Positions 11,034-15,921 of a stretch of 15,921 bases of DNA are shown one piece after another. Below the pieces are notes generated by a model. That model did not search any database. It worked only from the letters and a program-made list of their open reading frames with translations, and was not told the DNA's origin. Origin of the DNA: Candidatus Latescibacterota bacterium (GTDB taxonomy: Bacteria; Latescibacterota; MVCY01); contig DAOVPH010000011.1 of the NCBI GenBank assembly GCA_030629295.1, positions 1-15,921 on the forward strand, in the 5' to 3' direction. Made by a program: the position numbers and the translations under genes. Each line of letters starts with the position of its first letter. Position 1 is the stretch's first letter.

Positions 11034-13904
11034 ATGATAGCCAAGACACTTAGAAGACCGTGGCTTTTTGTGCTGGTTCTGCTTGTGGCCGGTCTTCTGA
11101 TCAGCTTTGGACGTACATTACATGTCCCTGTTTTCATAGCAGATGAGGGGAGTGTTCTGCACCTTCCGGTCTTAAGTTGGTGGCGGAACCTCCCCTTAAT
11201 ATTTTCTCGGGACTTTCTGATGTTTACCGACGGACAGTTTCGTCCGTTAAGTTATGCACTGCTGGCCGTCGTCCGCACCTTTGTTTCTCCTGAGAATGTG
11301 GTCTTCTGGCACTTGTGGCTGCTGTTGTTTCATTTTCTCAATGCAATGTTAGTCTTTCTTGTTGCCCGCCACTTCGCCAAACACACAGGCAGTGCAATTT
11401 TAGCCTCCCTGGTTTTTGGCCTTCACCCTTTGGCTGCGGTGGTGGTAAATAACATCAACTATTTTCATTATGTACTCGGCCTGACCTTCTATTTAAGCGC
11501 GCTATGGTGTTATCTGTCATTTGTGCGTCTGTCCCAAAAAAAACTGTATATTGCGGCAATACTGTTATTTTTCTTGGGGATTTTCACTTCTAAGGTGGTA
11601 TTTACCTTACCTCTGATTTTGGGGCTCTATGAGGTATTTTACTGTCGTTCGAGACTGCGTAAGCTGCTTTTACGAGTCTTGCCTTTTATCGCAATCTCCG
11701 TAGGAGTCTCACCGTTATGGCTGTTTCACAAACCTCATCCCTATTATTTCAAGTATGTTGACCTTTCAGCCAAGGCAGCCCGGAACAGCTTTTTCTCGGC
11801 AGTAGGGGCCACAGGTTGGTATTTAAAGGGGCTGTTATTGGGCAGGAATATACCAGTAGTACTGCGTGAAACGGTAGAACGCATCCTGCGATTTCTCCAT
11901 TGGCGATTCCTCATCTGGGGGGCGATAGATTTAGGGATACTAATAACCGGGGGATGGGTTTTACGCCGGAGACGCTGGCTGGGTCTGGGATTGCTATTTG
12001 CATTCGTAGCCCTGTTACCGTTTGTGACTACCGTCCTAAACAGGGTGGATATCTACATTCACTGGTCCTATCTTTACATTCCCACTGTGGGGCTGGCCCT
12101 TTTTGTCGGGGGGTTAGCGGATGTGTTTTGGGCATCTCAGAGACATAAAGTAAGGCAGGCAACACTGCTGGTTTTCTCCTTGGTGGTGGTTCTCTATGGG
12201 ATTCAGCAGGTTCGGCTTAACCACTTCTCTCGGTCGGCGATAAGCTACTGGAGCAGGGCCCTACGGCTTAATCCGGACAGTGAGACCGCCTCACGGGAAT
12301 TAGGCAGAAGTTACTTAAAACAAAGGAAAACCGCAGAGGCTGTGGACTTTCTGTTCTCCCCGGCCATAAAGCAGATTCAGTCTTCTTGCCTAATTATGAG
12401 CCATCACTATTGCGAACAAGGGGATTATTTGGCAGCGGCTATCCACCTGCGGATGTCTGGCCAGGAAGAAAAGGGACTGCAATTTCAAAACCTTGAAGTG
12501 GCAACTGGAAAACTGTTTCACGCTATCGGTGCCATAGATTATGCGGAGTCAGCCTTAGGGAAAATCCTGATGGCTAACCCTCACAACACTGAGGCTATGG
12601 AGGAGTTGGCCTATGTCTGGTCACTCAAGGGATATGTGACCGCTGCTGAGAAATTAATTGATCAAATACTGAGGCTCGCACCATCTTCTCCTCGGATTGA
12701 CCAGATGCTGACAGCATTGGAGGAACAGCGGAATGCCGCTTTATCCTCTAATTTACAGGTAGTAGAGCCGCCTTCGCCGGACCGGTTGAGGTATATGAGA
12801 GAAGGAGTGAGGAGTGCCCAGCTCCAGGAAGAGATTATCAGTTTGAGCGAACACTTTCCAAGCGACCCGGTGGTTCAGATGGAGGCTGGCATCTGTCTGG
12901 TGAAAGAGGGTCAGCCCAGGCGGGCGCTGTCGAAACTCATTCTTGCCACTCAGCGGCTTTCCTCTTTTGGCTATGCCTGGGCAATCAGATGCTGGACGGC
13001 AGTGGAGGTTGGAGATTATCAGGAGGCTGAGGAGGCAGGTGCGAGGGCGTTGCAACTCGACCCACAAAGTCCAACAGTTCACGGAATTCTGGGTCTGCTG
13101 TTCAGTAGAGAAGCTGCTGATCCTCGCGCTCCCAATCGTGAGGAAAAACTCAACATTGCCATTATCCATTATCAGCAGGTTATTCAACTTGACCCTACTT
13201 CCACCTCCGCTTTTAACAACTTGGGCAATCTGCTTCGCCGATCTGGTAGATTCTCTGAAGCGATTGAATATTATCGCCAAGCCCTCCGGCTCAAACCAGA
13301 CTTTGCCGAAGCCCATAACAACTTAGGTGCTGCTCTCGCGCAACAGGGGAAACCGGAAGAAGCTGTTCAACACTATCGTCAGGCTCTTCGACTTAAGCCA
13401 GATTTTGTCGAGGCCTACAGCAACTTAGGCGCTGCCCTCGCCCAGCAGGGGAAACTGGAGGAGGCCAGAGCCTATCTTCAGCAGGCCTTATCCATTCGAC
13501 CGTTCGATAGAGAGACACTTTACAATCTGATTATGGTGCTAACCAGCCAGCGGCGATTTGATCAACTCATACCCCTGTTGCAAGAAAGGTTGAGACAAGC
13601 GCCGGGAGACATCGGGGTAGCCCTCAACTTAGCCTGGATGTTGGCTGCCTGTCCAGAACCAAGACTGCGAAATGGTCCCCAGGCTGTGGAGCTGGCTGAG
13701 CGTATCTGCCAGGCGAGTAAGTATAAGGATCCTCGTGCGCTGGATACCCTGGCCGCCGCTTATGCTGAGATAGGCCGTTTCGATGAGGCGATTCAAAAAG
13801 CCCAGCTTGCACTGCAAATCGCATTCACATCAGGTCAGAGTGAGTTGGGCAAGCGGATTGAGATACACCTTAAATTGTACAAAGCCCATCAGCCAGTTCG
13901 TTAG
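11034..13904 (+). CDS. TMTC-like polytopic membrane protein with C-terminal TPR domain
   Basis: A 956-residue protein in two halves. Residues 1-395 hold around ten hydrophobic segments and follow the plan of TMTC/GT-C mannosyltransferase-like proteins. An acidic pair lies in the first periplasmic loop (FIADEGS, 34-40). Then come QFRPLSYALLAV (68-79), LWLLLFHFLNAML (94-106), LVFGLHPLAAVVVNNINYF (126-144), FTSKVVFTLPLILGLYEVF (184-202) and HWSYLYIPTVGLAL (343-356), all recalling TMTC motifs. Residues 400-956 are tetratricopeptide repeats; the clearest are ALRLKPDFAEAHNNLGAAL and ALRLKPDFVEAYSNLGAAL. Eukaryotic TMTCs O-mannosylate proteins; bacterial relatives are mostly uncharacterised, so glycosyl transfer is inferred. 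AAAAGGA precedes the ATG. The TPRs may hold envelope-protein partners. Confidence 0.85.
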   Translation: MIAKTLRRPWLFVLVLLVAGLLISFGRTLHVPVFIADEGSVLHLPVLSWWRNLPLIFSRDFLMFTDGQFRPLSYALLAVVRTFVSPENVVFWHLWLLLFHFLNAMLVFLVARHFAKHTGSAILASLVFGLHPLAAVVVNNINYFHYVLGLTFYLSALWCYLSFVRLSQKKLYIAAILLFFLGIFTSKVVFTLPLILGLYEVFYCRSRLRKLLLRVLPFIAISVGVSPLWLFHKPHPYYFKYVDLSAKAARNSFFSAVGATGWYLKGLLLGRNIPVVLRETVERILRFLHWRFLIWGAIDLGILITGGWVLRRRRWLGLGLLFAFVALLPFVTTVLNRVDIYIHWSYLYIPTVGLALFVGGLADVFWASQRHKVRQATLLVFSLVVVLYGIQQVRLNHFSRSAISYWSRALRLNPDSETASRELGRSYLKQRKTAEAVDFLFSPAIKQIQSSCLIMSHHYCEQGDYLAAAIHLRMSGQEEKGLQFQNLEVATGKLFHAIGAIDYAESALGKILMANPHNTEAMEELAYVWSLKGYVTAAEKLIDQILRLAPSSPRIDQMLTALEEQRNAALSSNLQVVEPPSPDRLRYMREGVRSAQLQEEIISLSEHFPSDPVVQMEAGICLVKEGQPRRALSKLILATQRLSSFGYAWAIRCWTAVEVGDYQEAEEAGARALQLDPQSPTVHGILGLLFSREAADPRAPNREEKLNIAIIHYQQVIQLDPTSTSAFNNLGNLLRRSGRFSEAIEYYRQALRLKPDFAEAHNNLGAALAQQGKPEEAVQHYRQALRLKPDFVEAYSNLGAALAQQGKLEEARAYLQQALSIRPFDRETLYNLIMVLTSQRRFDQLIPLLQERLRQAPGDIGVALNLAWMLAACPEPRLRNGPQAVELAERICQASKYKDPRALDTLAAAYAEIGRFDEAIQKAQLALQIAFTSGQSELGKRIEIHLKLYKAHQPVR
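13281..13484 (+). repeat. Two near-identical 102-base TPR-coding units
   Basis: Units at 13281-13382 and 13383-13484 each encode 34 residues (ALRLKPDFxEAxxNLGAALAQQGKxEEA). They agree closely in protein and clearly in DNA, while the other TPRs of the gene are diverged, which points to recent tandem duplication. Confidence 0.7.
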
Positions 13905-13963
13905 AGATTTTAATAGAGATTTCAATGTTAGTCTTTGATTAACAGACAAAAAGGAGGAAACCG

Positions 13964-15921
13964 ATGAAAAGTAGGATGCTGTGGAAAGGCGGCTTATTCT
14001 CCCTTATGCTCCTCGTGGCCTTTCTGGCTCCGGGTAGTGTATGGGGTGCACCCACAGCTGAGTCAGGAGAGGTTGTTGTGGAGCACGTCGAGGGGACACT
14101 CAGGGTGGGGATGGGCTCTGTGAGCATTGATCCTCCCTGGCCGGTCTATGTGCCTTACGGTGAACGGGTGAAAGTCCACGAGTTCTACGGAGGGCCGACC
14201 TATGTCAAGGCCGTTGTCTTTCAGGTGGAGGAGTTGAAGGTGGCCTGGGTGGTGTTGGATGTTATTGGAATCAACTGGCATAGAGTGAACTTCATCAAAG
14301 AGCGGATTGCCTCCGAGACCGGACTTAAGAAAGCGCACATCATGGTGCAAGCAACCCACTGCCACTGCTATCCAAGAGTCCGGGAAGGCAAGATTCTGGA
14401 TTTGTTAGCAGAGCGATCCGCGCAGGCGGTGAAGGAGGCCCTGGAGGGTCTCTTTGAGGCCAGGATAGGGATAGGTCATCGCGTGTTGAGACAGGATCTG
14501 GTCGTCAACCGGGATAATTTCGACGGCCCCGTTTCCTCCGATCTTTATGTGATGCGCATAGAGGATGGAGAAGGTGTTGCCCGGGGCGTGATCTTCAACT
14601 TCCCCGCTCATCCGGTCATTTTCACCAAGTCGTGGGGGCCAGGAAAGCCGGGGATGATCGGGCCCGACTGGCCGGGGATGGCCAGAGAGTACATTGAATT
14701 GCAAACCAGATTGGACAGGCTCTATCAAGTCTACAACATAGGCCGGAAGGTTCCCGCAGATATCTTCACCATGTTTACTCAAGGAGGGTGCGGCTCTTCA
14801 GTGGGTCTGGGGGCGCCTCAGCTACCGATTGAGGAGGTGGATGGGGTGCCGGTACCCAGGAGGAGAAATATTCCAGAGGCTGTTGCCAGGAATGTGCTGA
14901 CGATGCTGTCAGAGATAGAGACCGCCGAAAGCGTGAAATTGGAGTTTCGCTGGCAGATGGTAAAGCTGCCTCCTATGGCTGAATGGATACGGGAACGATT
15001 GGCAAAAGAGAAAACCCCCAGTCCCTGGGGAGAGACCACCTTACTGCAGGCCTTCATTTTTAACGATGAGACGGTCTTTTGCACATTCCCCGGTGAGCTG
15101 ACGGCTGAGCTGGTAGTTGCGTTCAGGAAGCATAGTGGTTTCAAAAATAGCATCGTTCTTGACCACGCCAATGACCATATAAGCTACATTCGACCTGAAG
15201 GTGAGGTCATCGAGGGGATTGCTTGGGGAGCGATAGGAGGAAGAACCTTCTTTGGCCCCAAGCAAGGACCTACGATTATGAACGCTGCGCTCAAGTTGGT
15301 GAATCCCCATTTTGAGCCTTTCCCGCCTTTTGACGAGCGTACTATGGGAACCATCCGGGGGAACGTGGATTATGATGGGGAGCAGCGCATAGAGATAACG
15401 GTTATGAATGTGCCACACGGCCCAAGACATGGGCCGAGCAAAAAGGTGGATGTGGGAGAGAAGGGCACTTTTGAGATAACCCATCTTCTTCCCGGAGCGA
15501 AGTTCCTCTCTGTCATCGAGGTGGCGGTTGACCAAGAAAATCTCCCGCTCCTGCGGGGATGGCCCGCCAAAGAGCTGACGCTCATCAGCAATCACCCCGT
15601 GACGGTGAGAGCGGGTCGGGAGAGCGTAGTCCATTTCCACCTCTATCAGGAGATGTTAGAGACAGAGGTAAAGGCACTTCGCATTGAGGAGGTTGAGGTC
15701 GAAGGCCATCAAATCTCTGGTCGTGTTCAGGTTGAAGGGAAACCCGGTTCAGGGGAACGGATCGACGGGGGGATTTTTCCTTTTGGTGTTCCTCTGCGGC
15801 ATGGTCATCTGGTGCTCAATCAGCCTGTCCGGCAGACCACAGTCGAAGAGGAGGGGGTGTTCCTATTTGAGGGGGTACCAGCGGGGAAATACCGGGCCGT
15901 CTTTTGGCTGGATGTAAACGG
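13964..15921 (+). CDS. Secreted neutral/alkaline ceramidase-like protein (3' end outside window)
   Basis: An open frame of 652 codons from the ATG at 13964, after AAGGAGG, to the right edge. Residues 1-28 are a signal peptide (basic MKSRMLWKG, a hydrophobic core, then SVWGA). The mature part resembles the N-terminal domain of neutral ceramidase: LRVGMGSVSIDPP (46-58), VQATHCHCYP (128-137) where ceramidases have a THTHS-type zinc motif, FNFPAHPVIF (211-220), GPDWPGMAREYI (231-242) and TQGGCGSSVG (270-279). From about 463 (GTIRGNVDYDG) and again from about 580 (ISGRVQVEGKPG to FLFEGVPAGKYRAVFWLD) come two transthyretin-like/carboxypeptidase-regulatory beta modules. It should be an exported zinc amidase for lipid or related amides. 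The Cys residues in the HCHC motif are unlike the usual Thr/Ser. Confidence 0.75.
   Translation, partial: MKSRMLWKGGLFSLMLLVAFLAPGSVWGAPTAESGEVVVEHVEGTLRVGMGSVSIDPPWPVYVPYGERVKVHEFYGGPTYVKAVVFQVEELKVAWVVLDVIGINWHRVNFIKERIASETGLKKAHIMVQATHCHCYPRVREGKILDLLAERSAQAVKEALEGLFEARIGIGHRVLRQDLVVNRDNFDGPVSSDLYVMRIEDGEGVARGVIFNFPAHPVIFTKSWGPGKPGMIGPDWPGMAREYIELQTRLDRLYQVYNIGRKVPADIFTMFTQGGCGSSVGLGAPQLPIEEVDGVPVPRRRNIPEAVARNVLTMLSEIETAESVKLEFRWQMVKLPPMAEWIRERLAKEKTPSPWGETTLLQAFIFNDETVFCTFPGELTAELVVAFRKHSGFKNSIVLDHANDHISYIRPEGEVIEGIAWGAIGGRTFFGPKQGPTIMNAALKLVNPHFEPFPPFDERTMGTIRGNVDYDGEQRIEITVMNVPHGPRHGPSKKVDVGEKGTFEITHLLPGAKFLSVIEVAVDQENLPLLRGWPAKELTLISNHPVTVRAGRESVVHFHLYQEMLETEVKALRIEEVEVEGHQISGRVQVEGKPGSGERIDGGIFPFGVPLRHGHLVLNQPVRQTTVEEEGVFLFEGVPAGKYRAVFWLDVN

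Noticed and set aside
12753..13316. 187-codon minus-strand frame inside the TPR gene
   Set aside because: Shadow of the TPR coding region: no start signal, low-complexity composition, and the + strand frame is clearly coding.
14063..15640. Several minus-strand frames of 100-199 codons
   Set aside because: All lie within the ceramidase-like + strand frame, which has a signal peptide, a Shine-Dalgarno and conserved motifs.
1..15921. CRISPR array, tRNA or rRNA genes, transposase
   Set aside because: No regularly spaced identical repeats, no tRNA-like cloverleaf, no conserved rRNA blocks and no transposase-like frame seen by eye.

Overview
The window is bacterial DNA: Shine-Dalgarno-led ORFs, sigma70-like promoters and almost all genes on the + strand. 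No tRNA, rRNA, CRISPR array, transposase or integrase gene is visible. The mix of families (SGNH hydrolase, Fe-S-type PurF paralogue, DUF3795, TMTC-like membrane/TPR protein, neutral-ceramidase-like secreted protein, integron-type attC sites without an integrase) suggests an uncultured environmental bacterium, possibly anaerobic. I cannot assign a phylum. Layout. (1) 1-3073: a minus-strand gene start at the left edge, perhaps a TetR-type regulator with a palindrome inside its promoter. A consensus + strand promoter follows (TTGACA, 17 bp, TATAAT), then an SGNH/GDSL esterase and a PurF-like phosphoribosyltransferase. The PurF-like protein has lost its glutaminase nucleophile but keeps the PRPP loop and four cysteines expected to bind an Fe-S cluster. 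(2) About 3160-8700: a run of short, mostly orphan + strand genes separated by integron attC recombination sites. Four complete attC-like sites (5343-5413, 6623-6753, 7324-7384, 8604-8694) and one left half-site (3526-3552) share an alignable left arm and fold into hairpins with the unpaired bases typical of attC. With no integrase gene visible, this fits a CALIN (cluster of attC sites lacking an integrase) or the far part of a sedentary chromosomal integron. Its genes are DUF3795, a MntA-HepT toxin-antitoxin pair, a small C-terminally anchored protein, a possible PD-(D/E)XK-like protein, a His/Asp-rich protein and two orphans. (3) 8722-9693: an AlbA_2/Schlafen-like protein 27 bp after the last attC, with no attC of its own. 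(4) 9815-15921: an alpha/beta hydrolase, an inverted-repeat spacer, a TMTC-like membrane protein with TPRs, and a secreted neutral-ceramidase-like protein that runs off the right edge. How the parts may work together. MntA-HepT, the AlbA_2 protein and possibly the 371-aa protein belong to, or resemble, families often found in phage defence and genome stabilisation, so the cassette block may be a defence or maintenance reservoir. The flanking genes look like stable chromosomal genes for hydrolysis of esters and amides and for envelope-protein modification. The most interesting items are the cassette array, the glutaminase-dead PurF paralogue, and the hairpin-rich 390-bp non-coding stretch after hepT.
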